A DNA stretch of 64,000 bases, taken from assembly GCF_000021745.1 (NCBI RefSeq), contig NC_011666.1:1860001-1924000 (forward strand). Direction: 5' to 3'. The position numbers and the translations under genes were made by a program. This stretch comes from Methylocella silvestris BL2. GTDB taxonomy: Bacteria; Pseudomonadota; Alphaproteobacteria; Rhizobiales; Beijerinckiaceae. The notes under the pieces were generated by a model. It did not search any database and was not told where the DNA came from. It saw only the letters and a list, made by a program, of their open reading frames with translations. Positions 1-8,658 of this stretch are shown piece after piece (within the stretch, counting starts at the first letter, position 1; each line of letters starts with the position of its first letter).

Positions 1-140
1 CCCTGGGGCTGCATTTTTTGCGCGCGGCCGAGCAGAAACGCGTTCAGTCGCTGATAATCGTCCTCGGAAAGAACGCCGGCAGCGCGGGCGGCGGAAAGAT
101 CATCCTCGGTGAACAAGCTGTCAGCCCCTGCGCCTGCCAT
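1..140 (-). CDS. Partial hypothetical protein, N-terminus only (possibly DUF2157-like)
   Basis: A minus-strand reading frame starts at an ATG at 138-140 and runs off the left edge of the window, so only about 46 residues are visible. It begins MAGAGADSLFTEDDL and continues with a short acidic and hydrophobic helix-rich stretch containing AAGVLSEDDY. This kind of N-terminal helix is seen in some DUF2157 membrane proteins, but too little is present for a firm family call. No strong Shine-Dalgarno sequence precedes the ATG. It lies in the same direction as ftfL but beyond the ftfL terminator, so it is probably a separate unit. Confidence 0.4.
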   Translation of the reverse strand, partial: MAGAGADSLFTEDDLSAARAAGVLSEDDYQRLNAFLLGRAQKMQPQ

Positions 141-198
141 GGCGGCCCGCTTGTTCAGCTTTTGCGACTCTGCGCGCTATGCGCAAGCGCACGCATGC

Positions 199-226
199 AA
201 AAAAGCCGGCGAAGGCGCGCCGGCTT
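199..226 (-). terminator. Rho-independent terminator after ftfL
   Basis: Read on the minus strand, an 8-bp stem AAGCCGGC/GCCGGCTT closes an 8-nt loop and runs straight into a run of T residues. It lies about 45 bp past the ftfL stop codon and is a textbook intrinsic terminator for the minus-strand serine-cycle block. Confidence 0.8.
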
Positions 227-271
227 GATGTTGAGTCCGAGACTCCGATGCTTGGGGCGTCTCGCGATGGC

Positions 272-1948
272 CTAGAACAGCCCGACGACCTCGCCCTTTT
301 CGTTGAGGTCGATCTTGGTCGCCGAGGGAATTTTGGGCAGCCCCGGCATGGTCATGACGTCGCCGCAGACGAGCACGATGAACTCCGCTCCGGCCGCAAG
401 CCGGACCTCGCGGATGTTGATGTCATGGCCCGTCGGCGCGCCGCGCAGCTTGGCGTCGGTCGAGAAGGAATATTGCGTTTTCGCGATGCAGATCGGGAAA
501 TTGCCGTAGCCGCTCTCTTCAAGCTTCTTGATCTGGTTGCGGACCTTGGCGTCGGCCGTCACCTTGGTCGCGCCATAGAGCTTGGTCGCGACCGCCGTCG
601 CCTTGTCCCACAACGAGGCGGAATCCTCATAGACGAAATGGAAGTCGCTCGGGACCTTGTCGATCATCTCGACGACGACGCGGGCCAGATCTTCGGCGCC
701 CTTGCCGCCTTCCGCCCAATGGCGGCAGACGACGATTGGCGCGCCAAGATCAGCGACGCTCTTCTTCAACAGATCGACCTCGGCCGCGGTGTCCGCTGTG
801 AAATGGTTGATCGCGACGACAACAGGCAGTCCGTAATGGTTGCGGATGTTGTTGATATGGCGTTCGAGATTGGAGAGCCCCTTGCGCAGCGCATCGAGGT
901 TTTCCGTGTTGAGCTCCTTGAGCTCCACGCCGCCATGATATTTTAGCGCACGAATCGTGGCGACGATGACGACCGCCTGCGGCCGCAGGCCCGATTTGCG
1001 GCATTTGATGTCGATGAATTTCTCCGCGCCAAGATCAGCGCCGAAGCCGGCCTCTGTCACGACATAGTCCGACAGTTTGAGCGCCGTCTTGGTGGCGAGC
1101 ACCGAATTGCAGCCATGCGCGATATTGGCGAAGGGACCGCCATGGATGAAGGCCGGGTTGTTCTCGAGCGTCTGCACGAGATTCGGCTTCAAAGCGTTCT
1201 TGAGCAATACCGCCATCGCGCCGTTAGCCTGTAGATCGCGCGCATGGACGGGCTTCTGGTCGGTCGTGTAGCCGATCACGATGGCGCCGAGACGCGCTTT
1301 CAAATCCTCGATCGAATTGGCGAGGCAGAAAATCGCCATCACCTCCGAGGCGACGACGATGTCGAAACCGTCCTGGCGCGGAAAGCCGTTCGCCGTGCCG
1401 CCGAGGGCGATGGTGATGTCGCGCAGGGCGCGATCGTTCATGTCGACGACGCGCTTCCAGGCGATCCGGCGCACGTCGATGTTGAGTTCGTTGCCGTGAT
1501 GGATGTGATTGTCGATCATCGCCGCGAGGAGATTGGTCGCCAGCGCGATGGCGCTGAAGTCGCCGGTGAAATGGAGATTGATGTCCTCCATCGGAACGAC
1601 CTGCGCATAGCCGCCGCCGGCCGCGCCGCCCTTCATGCCGAATACGGGTCCGAGCGAAGGCTCGCGCAGGCAGATCGAGGCCTTTTTGCCGATGCGGTTC
1701 AGCGCGTCGCCGAGACCCACCGTCGTCGTCGTCTTGCCTTCGCCGGCCGGCGTCGGGCTGATCGCCGTGACGAGAATGAGCTTTCCGTCCGGACGGTCTT
1801 TCAGGCTGTCGACATAATCCAGCGAAATCTTCGCCTTGAAATGTCCGTAGGGTTCAAGATGCTCGTCGTCGATGCCGAGCTTTTCCGCGGCGACTTTGGT
1901 GATGCGCTCCATTGTGGCGCGCTGGGCGATTTCAATATCCGAGGCCAT
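272..1948 (-). CDS. ftfL: Formate--tetrahydrofolate ligase
   Basis: A 558-residue protein of the usual length for the monofunctional ligase (FTHFS). It uses ATP to join formate to tetrahydrofolate, giving 10-formyl-THF. In serine-cycle methylotrophs this is the entry of C1 carbon into assimilation. The phosphate-binding stretch [18 protein letters not shown] is near residue 67, and the conserved segments [20 protein letters not shown] and PSATKIDL are present. The ATG at 1948 is preceded by a good GGAG site. Only 24 bp separate it from hprA upstream, so it is probably co-transcribed with hprA. A strong terminator follows it. In Methylobacterium extorquens ftfL lies away from the main serine cluster, so its place next to hprA here is a difference in layout. 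Confidence 0.97.
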
Positions 1949-1972
1949 GGCCGCTCCTAAAACAATCTGAAC

Positions 1973-2914
1973 TCAGGCTTCAACGACATTCTGCGGTTTG
2001 CCGGCGGCGAAAGCCTCGACATTGTCGATCAACTGGTCAGCGAGAATTTGCATCGCTTCGCGGCTCGCCCAGGCGACATGCGGCGTTAGGAGAAGGTTCG
2101 GCAATTTGAGATCGAGCAGAATATTGCCCTGCTTTGGCGGCTCGACGGTCAACACGTCGAAGCCGGCGCCGCCGATCTTTCCCGCGGTCAGGGCGTCGGC
2201 AAGGGCGGCTTCATCGACGAGGCCGCCGCGCGCCGTGTTGATGAGCAGCGCATCGGGCTTCATCATGTCAAGTTCGCGCGCGCCGATCATGTTCTTGGTG
2301 TCCGGCGTCAGCGGCGCGTGCAGCGTGATGATGTCGCTGCCCTTGATCAGCGTGTCGAGGTCGACGAGGCCCGGCTGCGGAAAGACGTCATAGGCCAAGA
2401 TCTTCATGCCGAAGGCTTCGGCGATCTTGCCAACCGATTTGCCGAGGGCGCCGTAGCCGACGATGCCGAGCGTCGAGCCGCGCATGTCGCGGATCGGATG
2501 GTCGAAGAAGCAGAACTGATCGCTCTCCTGCCAGCGGCCGGCGCGCACGTCGTCGACATAGGGCACGACGCTGCGGCGCAACGCGAAAGCGAGCGCGAAG
2601 ACATGCTCGGGCACGGTGTTGAAGGCGTAGTTGCGGATGTTCGACACGGTAACGCCATGAGCCTTGGCGTAGGTCTTGTCGATGACGTCGGTGCCGGTCG
2701 CGGCGACGGCGATGAGCTTCAGGTCCGGCAATTGCGCGAGGGTCGCCTCCCGCAGCGGAACCTTGTTGGTGATTGCGATCGTCGCGCCCTTGAGGCGCTC
2801 GACAATCTGGTCCGGCGCGGTGACGTCATATTCCCTGTAGCTGTGCGGAAAGTCCGGCGGCCGCACATTGGCGTCAAGGGTCGAACGGTCGAGAAAGACG
2901 ATCGAATGTGTCAC
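1973..2914 (-). CDS. hprA: Hydroxypyruvate reductase (glycerate dehydrogenase)
   Basis: A 313-residue D-2-hydroxyacid dehydrogenase that reduces hydroxypyruvate to D-glycerate with NAD(P)H, an essential serine-cycle step. The Rossmann motif GYGALG is at about 153-158. The catalytic triad can be placed at R229 (in NTARGG), E258 (in TVEPP) and H279 (in TPHVAW). Translation most likely starts at the GTG at 2912-2914, which has a GGGAG site a few bases upstream. It lies between sga (246 bp upstream, with a terminator-like hairpin between) and ftfL (24 bp downstream). HprA rather than another 2-hydroxyacid dehydrogenase is supported by this context as well as by sequence. Confidence 0.95.
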   Translation of the reverse strand: MTHSIVFLDRSTLDANVRPPDFPHSYREYDVTAPDQIVERLKGATIAITNKVPLREATLAQLPDLKLIAVAATGTDVIDKTYAKAHGVTVSNIRNYAFNTVPEHVFALAFALRRSVVPYVDDVRAGRWQESDQFCFFDHPIRDMRGSTLGIVGYGALGKSVGKIAEAFGMKILAYDVFPQPGLVDLDTLIKGSDIITLHAPLTPDTKNMIGARELDMMKPDALLINTARGGLVDEAALADALTAGKIGGAGFDVLTVEPPKQGNILLDLKLPNLLLTPHVAWASREAMQILADQLIDNVEAFAAGKPQNVVEA

Positions 2915-3118
2915 GGCGCTCCCTTTTGTCTTTGGATGTTATTGACGTGAACGGGTTTGACGGCGCGCGGCCGGCCCCCGCAAGAGCGGCCTCCACGCGA
3001 CTATGCGGCCAGCCGCATCCCCTAGCAATAACGCAAAGGAAGCGGCCCGGCGCAGGAGGGATCGCGGCAGAAGAGGCGAGTTCATCCGCGTCGACCGCCG
3101 ATCCGCCCGCGACAAAAT

Positions 3119-3143
3119 GCGCCGCGCGAAAAACGCGCGGCGC
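3119..3143 (-). terminator. Terminator-like hairpin between sga and hprA
   Basis: A perfect 10-bp GC stem (GCGCCGCGCG / CGCGCGGCGC) encloses five T residues on the minus strand and is followed by ATTTTG. It starts 18 bp after the sga stop codon. It may end or attenuate transcription from sga, which would give hprA-ftfL a promoter of their own in the 246-bp gap. Confidence 0.6.
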
Positions 3144-3160
3144 TTTGGCGAGGTGAGCGG

Positions 3161-4351
3161 TCAGGCCGCCTTTTCAGCCTTGACGGGAGCAGCGGCGCGA
3201 TAGAAGGACTGCGCCGCGCCGACGCCGCTGCCGAGCGTGACCGGGATGCCGACGTCGGCCATGGCCATTTCGGCGCCGGCGAGCGCGCCGAGCACCATCA
3301 GTTCGTTGAGGTCGCCAAGGTGGCCGATGCGGAAGACCTTGCCGGCGACCTGCGACAATCCGGCGCCGAGCGACAGATTGTAGCGGCTATAGGCCGTGCT
3401 GATGACCTGCACCGCATTGAACTGCGGCGGCACGACGATCGCCGTCACCGTATCCGAATACCACTTCGGCTCCTTGGCGCAGGGGGTAAGGCCCCAGGCC
3501 TTGACCGCGGCGCGCACGCCGCCGGCCAAATGGCTGTGGCGCACGAAAATATTCTCAAGGCCTTCGTCCTCGATCATTTTCAGCGATTCGCGGAGGCCAT
3601 AGAGCAGCGGCAGCGGCGGCGTATAGGGGAAATAGCCGGTCGCATTGGCCTTGATCATGTCGTCGAAATCGAAATAGCAGCGCTTCGACGTTGCCGTCTT
3701 GGAGGCGGCAAGCGCCTTCTGGCTAACGCCGAGCACGCCAAGGCCGGCCGGCAGCATCAAGCCCTTCTGCGAGCCAGACACGGCGAGGTCTACGCCCCAT
3801 TCGTCCTGACGGAAGTCGAGGCTGCCGAGCGAGCTCACGGCGTCGACGAACAGCAGCGCCGGGTGGCCGGCGGCGTCCATCGCCTTGCGCACGGCGGCGA
3901 TATCGCTCGCAACGCCCGTCGCCGTCTCATTGTGCGTCGCGGTCACGGCCTTGATCTGATGCGACTTGTCAGCGCGCAGGATCTCTTCGATTTTCTCGGG
4001 CTTGACGCCGGTGCCCCATTCCTCTTCGAGGATCTGCACGTCGAAGCCCATCCGCTGCGCCATGTCGATCCAGAGATGGCTGAACTGGCCGAAGCGCGAC
4101 ATCAACACCTTGTCGCCGGGCGACAGCGTGTTGTTGAAGGCGGATTCCCAGGCGCCGGTGCCGGAGGAGGGGAAAAGAAAGACCTGGCCGTCCTTGGTCT
4201 TGTAAATCTTCTTCAGATCCTGGAACAGCGGCAGAGTCAGCTCGGGGAATTTGGGAGACCGGTGGTCCTCCATCGGCACGACCATTGCGCGCGCGACCCG
4301 CTCCGGGACATTGGTCGGTCCTGGGACAAAAAGAAAGTGACGGCCCGGCAT
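3161..4351 (-). CDS. sgaA: Serine--glyoxylate aminotransferase
   Basis: A 396-residue class V PLP aminotransferase that transfers the amino group of serine to glyoxylate, giving hydroxypyruvate and glycine. This is the step that commits serine to the cycle. The N-terminal motif FVPGPTNVPERV and the PLP-lysine region SGSQKGLMLPAGLG (K196) are clear. Another cofactor-binding segment, LLFVDAVSSLGS, lies around 167-178. The ATG at 4351 has a strong GGAGG site. A 14-bp palindrome lies just upstream of that site and may be an operator. The gene sits between gck and hprA, as expected for the pathway. Confidence 0.96.
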   Translation of the reverse strand: MPGRHFLFVPGPTNVPERVARAMVVPMEDHRSPKFPELTLPLFQDLKKIYKTKDGQVFLFPSSGTGAWESAFNNTLSPGDKVLMSRFGQFSHLWIDMAQRMGFDVQILEEEWGTGVKPEKIEEILRADKSHQIKAVTATHNETATGVASDIAAVRKAMDAAGHPALLFVDAVSSLGSLDFRQDEWGVDLAVSGSQKGLMLPAGLGVLGVSQKALAASKTATSKRCYFDFDDMIKANATGYFPYTPPLPLLYGLRESLKMIEDEGLENIFVRHSHLAGGVRAAVKAWGLTPCAKEPKWYSDTVTAIVVPPQFNAVQVISTAYSRYNLSLGAGLSQVAGKVFRIGHLGDLNELMVLGALAGAEMAMADVGIPVTLGSGVGAAQSFYRAAAPVKAEKAA

Positions 4352-4369
4352 TATGTATCCTCCATTTGC

Positions 4370-4383
4370 ACTACTTTGGTAGT
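4370..4383. promoter_or_regulatory. 14-bp palindrome next to the sga ribosome binding site
   Basis: ACTACTTTGGTAGT has perfect 5-bp arms (ACTAC/GTAGT) around a 4-bp centre and lies 6 bp upstream of the sga GGAGG sequence. It could be a repressor or activator half-site pair, or a small mRNA hairpin affecting sga translation. No protein partner can be named from the sequence. In M. extorquens the LysR-type regulator QscR controls sga, but this dyad is not a convincing QscR site. Confidence 0.35.
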
Positions 4384-4516
4384 ATCCACGAAAAAGCCGA
4401 CAATCTCAAGTCACCGGCGATTGCTTGACCAGCCAGGCGAATGGCCAGAGAACTCGGTTTATACTCGCAATGTGCTGCCGCGGCGCCGCGAGCCGGCGCG
4501 AAACTCAGCGGCAGTT

Positions 4517-5782
4517 CTATCGAGCCACTAAAATGGCGCGGAAATCATTGACGTTTGTTCGGGTCGGCCCGGTAACGATCAGATGATCGAGCGCAGCGAA
4601 GAAACTATAGCCGTCATTATCGGCGAGCCGCGCCTTGGCGCTGACGCCGGCCGCCGCAGCTTTGGCGAGACTGTCCGGAAACAAAAGCGCGCCGGCGTTG
4701 TCTTCCGTGCCGTCGATCCCGTCGGTGTCGCCGGCGAGCGCATAGACGCCCTTATGGCCGTCGAGCGCGACGCCAAGCGCCAGCAGGAATTCGGCGTTGC
4801 GCCCGCCCCGCCCCGATCCGCGCACGGTGACGGTGGTTTCGCCGCCCGAGATCAGAACGCAGGGCGCCGGCGCCGGCTGATCGAAATGATAGACCTGCCG
4901 GGCGATGGCGGCATGCACCAGCGCGACGTCGCGGGCCTCGCCCTCGATGTCATTGGCGAGGATCAAGGGCGCGGCGCCGGCCGCACGTGCGATTGCAGCC
5001 GCGGCCTCGAGCGACATTTGCGGCGTCGCGATCATCACATTCGTCACGCCGGCCAGCTTTGGATCGCCGGGCTTCAACGTTTCGGACTCCGGTGAGCGCA
5101 GATAGGCGCGCACATGATCGGGCGCCGCGATCTGATATTTGTCGATGATGGCGAGCGCGTCGGCCGAGGTGGTCGGATCGGCGACGGTCGGACCCGAGGC
5201 AATGACGCTCGGATCGTCGCCCGGAACGTCGGAAATCAGCAAGGCGAACACCCGCGCAGGAGCGGCCGCGGCGGCGAGCTTGCCGCCCTTGATCGCCGAG
5301 AGATGTTTGCGCACGCAATTCATTTCGGAGATGTTGGCGCCGCTCTTCAAAAGAGCCTTGTTGATGCCCTGCTTGTCGGCGAGCGTGATCCCTGCCGCAG
5401 GCAAAGCGAGCAACGCCGAGCCGCCGCCGGAGATCAGGCACAGCACCAGATCGTCAGCCGTGAGCCCCTTCACCGAGGCCAGGATGCGTTCGGCCGCCTC
5501 CCGCCCGGCGGCGTCCGGCACCGGATGGCCCGCCTCGATCACCTCGATCCGGCGGCAGGGCGCGCCATGGCCGTAGCGGGTGACGACGAGGCCTTCAAGC
5601 GGGCCGTCCCAATGATCCTCGACAGCCTTCGCCATCGCTCCTGCCGCCTTGCCGGCGCCGACGACGATGGTGCGTCCTTTCGGCCGGGACGGCAGATGCT
5701 GCGGCAGGCATTTCTCGGGCGAGGCCGCGCTGACGGCGGCGTCGAACATGTCGAGAAGAAGCTTGCCTGGATCGAAGGTCAT
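4517..5782 (-). CDS. gckA: Glycerate 2-kinase (MOFRL/DUF4147 family)
   Basis: A 421-residue kinase that phosphorylates D-glycerate to 2-phosphoglycerate, closing the path from serine to PEP. The N-terminal glycerate-kinase domain has GAGKAAGAMAKAVEDHW near residue 42 and the glycine-rich LCLISGGGSALL. The C-terminal MOFRL segment has SGGETTVTVRG and the LALAGDTDGIDG-like stretch ALAGDTDGIDGTEDNAG. The length is normal for the class. The start ATG at 5782 has only a weak Shine-Dalgarno sequence. It is first in the minus-strand block gck-sga-hprA-ftfL, 165 bp before sga, so the segment between gck and mtkA probably carries the promoter for both directions. Confidence 0.93.
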   Translation of the reverse strand: MTFDPGKLLLDMFDAAVSAASPEKCLPQHLPSRPKGRTIVVGAGKAAGAMAKAVEDHWDGPLEGLVVTRYGHGAPCRRIEVIEAGHPVPDAAGREAAERILASVKGLTADDLVLCLISGGGSALLALPAAGITLADKQGINKALLKSGANISEMNCVRKHLSAIKGGKLAAAAAPARVFALLISDVPGDDPSVIASGPTVADPTTSADALAIIDKYQIAAPDHVRAYLRSPESETLKPGDPKLAGVTNVMIATPQMSLEAAAAIARAAGAAPLILANDIEGEARDVALVHAAIARQVYHFDQPAPAPCVLISGGETTVTVRGSGRGGRNAEFLLALGVALDGHKGVYALAGDTDGIDGTEDNAGALLFPDSLAKAAAAGVSAKARLADNDGYSFFAALDHLIVTGPTRTNVNDFRAILVAR

Positions 5783-6165
5783 GCGAGTTTGGAATCCGCG
5801 CTTGGTATTAGTCCGGCCGTTATCCGCGCTTTTCCCGACTGCTGCAAGGCATAGCGGGGCCGACGGACGCCTAAATAAACTGAGGCGCGCCTAAAAAAAA
5901 TAAAGGAGCGCCGCAAGCGCTTCTCAAGCTATAACATCGCCCTATCCGAGACGGTGTTTTGTGGCCTGCGCGGCCGCGGCTTATGTCGCCGTCTGCGATG
6001 GCCAAGGGAAAAAAGGGCTGCTAATCTTCGCGCGCTTGCGCCGTCGGCTCGACGCAAGCGCGCCGGCTCAACAAGGACGGCTTGCGTCCTGCGGCAGTGT
6101 TCTTCGGCGCCGCAACAAAAAGATGAGACGGCCGGGCAGCCCGCGCGAAGCGGAGCGCTCTCAAT
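5783..6165. promoter_or_regulatory. Divergent intergenic region between gck and mtkA
   Basis: About 380 bp separate the two divergent serine-cycle blocks and must hold promoters for both. An A-rich direct repeat (GCCTAAATAAA and GCCTAAAAAAAATAAA) lies around 5869-5904, followed by a short AT-rich stretch near 5930. No convincing -35/-10 pair or named operator could be assigned. Open frames here lack the character of real genes. Confidence 0.4.
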
Positions 6166-7365
6166 GTGGAGGAGGGGAAGCTGGACATTCACGAATATCA
6201 GGCCAAGGAGATCCTGGCCAACTTCGGGGTCGCAACCCCGCGCGGCGCTGTCGCCTACAGCCCCGATCAAGCCGTCTATTGCGCAACCGAACTCGGCGGT
6301 TGGCATTGGGCCGTCAAGGCCCAGATCCACTCCGGCGGGCGCGGCAAGGCGGGCGGCGTCAAGCTGTGCAAGACCTACAATGAAGTGCGCGCCGCTGCCA
6401 GCGACATGCTCGGCAAGACGCTCGTCACCAACCAGACCGGCCCCGAAGGCAAGATCGTCCAACGCGTCTACATCGAGGCCGCCGAACCCTTCGATCGCGA
6501 GATCTATCTCGGCTTCGTGCTCGACCGCAAAGTGGAGCGCGTGCGCATCATCGCATCGCGCTTCGGCGGCATGGAGATCGAGGAGATCGCCAAGGAACAT
6601 CCGGAAGAAATTCTCCAGGTCGTCGTCGAGCCAGCCGTTGGGTTGCAGGCGTTCGAGGCGCGCGAGCTCGCCTTCGGCCTCGGCCTCAATCTGAAGCAGG
6701 TCAGCCGCGCGGTGCAGAGCATGCTCGGCTGCTATCGCGCCTTCCGCGACCTCGACGCGACCATGGTCGAGATCAACCCGCTTGTGGTCACCAAGGACGA
6801 CCGCGTGCTGGCGCTCGACGCCAAGATGTCGTTCGACGACAACGCGCTGTTCCGGCGCAGCGCCATCTCCGACATGCGCGATCATTCGCAGGAGGATCCG
6901 CGCGAGGTCCAGGCCGCCGAACACAATCTCAACTATGTCGGACTCGACGGCGACATCGGCTGCATCGTCAACGGCGCCGGCCTCGCGATGGCGACGATGG
7001 ACATGATCAAATATGCCGGCGGCGCTCCGGCGAACTTCCTCGACGTCGGCGGCGGCGCGTCGCCTGAGCGCGTCGCGGCCGCGTTCCGCCTCGTGTTGTC
7101 CGACCGCAACGTCAAGGCGATCCTCGTCAATGTGTTCGCCGGCATCAACCGGTGCGATTGGGTCGCCGAAGGCGTCGTCCAGGCCTGCCGCACCCTCAAC
7201 GTCAATGTTCCTCTTATCGTGCGTCTCTCCGGCACCAACTTCGCGGCCGGGCGCGAGATCATCGTCAACAGCGGGCTGCCGATCATTTCAGCAGACACTC
7301 TCGCCGACGCCGCCCGCGCGGCGGTCGAAGCGGCCGGGCAAGCGCCGGCCAGAAGCCTGAACTGA
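6166..7365 (+). CDS. mtkA: Malate--CoA ligase (malate thiokinase) large subunit
   Basis: The ATP-grasp beta subunit of the two-part malate thiokinase, a relative of succinyl-CoA synthetase. With MtkB it makes malyl-CoA from malate, CoA and ATP. The N-terminus [16 protein letters not shown], the segment [14 protein letters not shown] near residue 50 and [19 protein letters not shown] are typical. The start is uncertain. The GTG at 6166 gives 399 residues, but family members usually begin MDVHEYQAKE. Here that position is a CTG at 6181, with a very strong Shine-Dalgarno sequence (6168-6177) placed exactly for it. The CTG start would give 394 residues. It is the first gene of the plus-strand block, 76 bp before mtkB. 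Confidence 0.95.
   Translation: MEEGKLDIHEYQAKEILANFGVATPRGAVAYSPDQAVYCATELGGWHWAVKAQIHSGGRGKAGGVKLCKTYNEVRAAASDMLGKTLVTNQTGPEGKIVQRVYIEAAEPFDREIYLGFVLDRKVERVRIIASRFGGMEIEEIAKEHPEEILQVVVEPAVGLQAFEARELAFGLGLNLKQVSRAVQSMLGCYRAFRDLDATMVEINPLVVTKDDRVLALDAKMSFDDNALFRRSAISDMRDHSQEDPREVQAAEHNLNYVGLDGDIGCIVNGAGLAMATMDMIKYAGGAPANFLDVGGGASPERVAAAFRLVLSDRNVKAILVNVFAGINRCDWVAEGVVQACRTLNVNVPLIVRLSGTNFAAGREIIVNSGLPIISADTLADAARAAVEAAGQAPARSLN
6168..6177 (+). promoter_or_regulatory. Strong Shine-Dalgarno that points to a CTG start for mtkA
   Basis: GGAGGAGGGG ends 3 bp before the CTG at 6181, with the GGAGG core 8 bp from it. Starting at the upstream GTG (6166) would bury this sequence inside the coding region, where it would have no use. 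The spacing and the protein family's usual N-terminus both favour the CTG. Confidence 0.55.
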
Positions 7366-7441
7366 ACAAGATCAAAAGCCCTTTCGCGCCGCAATTTTTA
7401 GATTTCATTGTGGCGCAATCGGCTTTTAGGAGAGCTGCGAG

Positions 7442-8368
7442 ATGAGCATTCTAATCGACGAGAACAGCCGCGTCCTGGTGCAGGGTTTTACCGGCGACAA
7501 AGGCACTTTCCACGCCAAGGAAATGATCGAATGCGGCACCAATGTCGTCGGCGGCGTGACGCCCGGCAAGGGCGGCGCGACCCACCTCGGCAAGCCGGTG
7601 TTCAACACGGTCAAGGACGCGGTTCGCGCGACCGGGGCCAATTGTAGCATCACCTTCGTTGCGCCGGCCTTCTGCGCCGACGCCATCATGGAGGCCGCGG
7701 ACGCCGGCATCGGGCTCGTGTGCTCGATCACCGACGGCATTCCGGCGCAGGACATGATGCGGGTCAAGCGTTATCTGTTGCGCTATCAGCGCGGCCGCCG
7801 CACCCTGATGGTGGGGCCGAACTGCGCCGGCATCATCAGCCCCGGCAAAGCCATGCTCGGCATCATGCCAAGCAACATCTACATGCGCGGCTCGGTCGGC
7901 ATCGTGTCGCGCTCGGGAACGCTCGGCTATGAGGCCGCCGCGCAAATGAAAGAGCTCGGCATCGGCGTCTCGACCAGCGTCGGCATCGGCGGCGACCCGA
8001 TCAACGGCAGCTCCTTCCTCGACCATTTGATCCTGTTCGAACAGGATCCCGAGACCGAAGCCGTGATGATGATCGGCGAAATCGGCGGCCCGCAGGAAGC
8101 CGAGGCCGCGGCCTGGATCAAGGACAACATGACAAAGCCGGTGGTTGGCTATGTCGCCGGCCTGACCGCGCCCAAGGGGCGCCGCATGGGCCATGCCGGC
8201 GCGATCATCTCCGCCTCCGGAGACAGCGCCGCCGAAAAATCCGAGATCATGAAATCCTACGGCCTCACCGTCGCACCGAGCCCGAGCGAGCTCGGCGCAA
8301 CCATGGCCCGGGTGCTCGGCCGCAGCACGACGCCAGCCAAGGCGCCCGAAGCCGTAGCCGCGCATTAA
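7442..8368 (+). CDS. mtkB: Malate--CoA ligase (malate thiokinase) small subunit
   Basis: A 308-residue CoA-binding subunit, homologous to the succinyl-CoA synthetase alpha subunit. The N-terminal CoA-binding fold is marked by VQGFTGDKGTFHAKEM. The phosphohistidine expected for this family is H251 in GRRMGHAGAIISASGD, and GIVSRSGTLGYEAA lies mid-protein. It partners MtkA directly upstream and produces the malyl-CoA cleaved by Mcl, encoded two genes downstream. The ATG at 7442 follows an AGGAGAG site. Confidence 0.96.
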   Translation: MSILIDENSRVLVQGFTGDKGTFHAKEMIECGTNVVGGVTPGKGGATHLGKPVFNTVKDAVRATGANCSITFVAPAFCADAIMEAADAGIGLVCSITDGIPAQDMMRVKRYLLRYQRGRRTLMVGPNCAGIISPGKAMLGIMPSNIYMRGSVGIVSRSGTLGYEAAAQMKELGIGVSTSVGIGGDPINGSSFLDHLILFEQDPETEAVMMIGEIGGPQEAEAAAWIKDNMTKPVVGYVAGLTAPKGRRMGHAGAIISASGDSAAEKSEIMKSYGLTVAPSPSELGATMARVLGRSTTPAKAPEAVAAH

Positions 8369-8658
8369 TCTCGACCATGACGCGCCGCGGCGGCCACGTC
8401 GCCGCGGCCCCGCCGGCCACGCTCTCCGGCGCCGTTTGCGGGATCGCGGCGCAAGACGCCCGCCCGCCCGATTGAAGCCGCCGGCCGGCCCGCGGCGAGA
8501 CAACCGCGCCGCGACAGGACGGCTCAGGCCGCAGCCGATCGCGACGGAGGATGCAACCTCCGCACTCGACCACGTCAAAAGGGGAGGCTTCGCAGCGCCA
8601 ATGACCGCTAAACGCAAATTCCACGCCGGCCAGCTCAAATCCCAAGGAAGCGCCCGCC

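Noticed and set aside
3320-4531. A 403-codon plus-strand open frame
   Set aside because: Antisense to sga, whose PLP motifs are clear. This is shadow coding in high-GC DNA.
5865-5905. A-rich direct repeat upstream of mtkA as an operator
   Set aside because: The two copies differ in length and lie in a generally AT-rich stretch. They are noted in the gap entry, but there is no evidence of a binding site.
5929-6924. A 331-codon minus-strand frame
   Set aside because: It overlaps mtkA in antisense, has no recognisable domain and no ribosome site.
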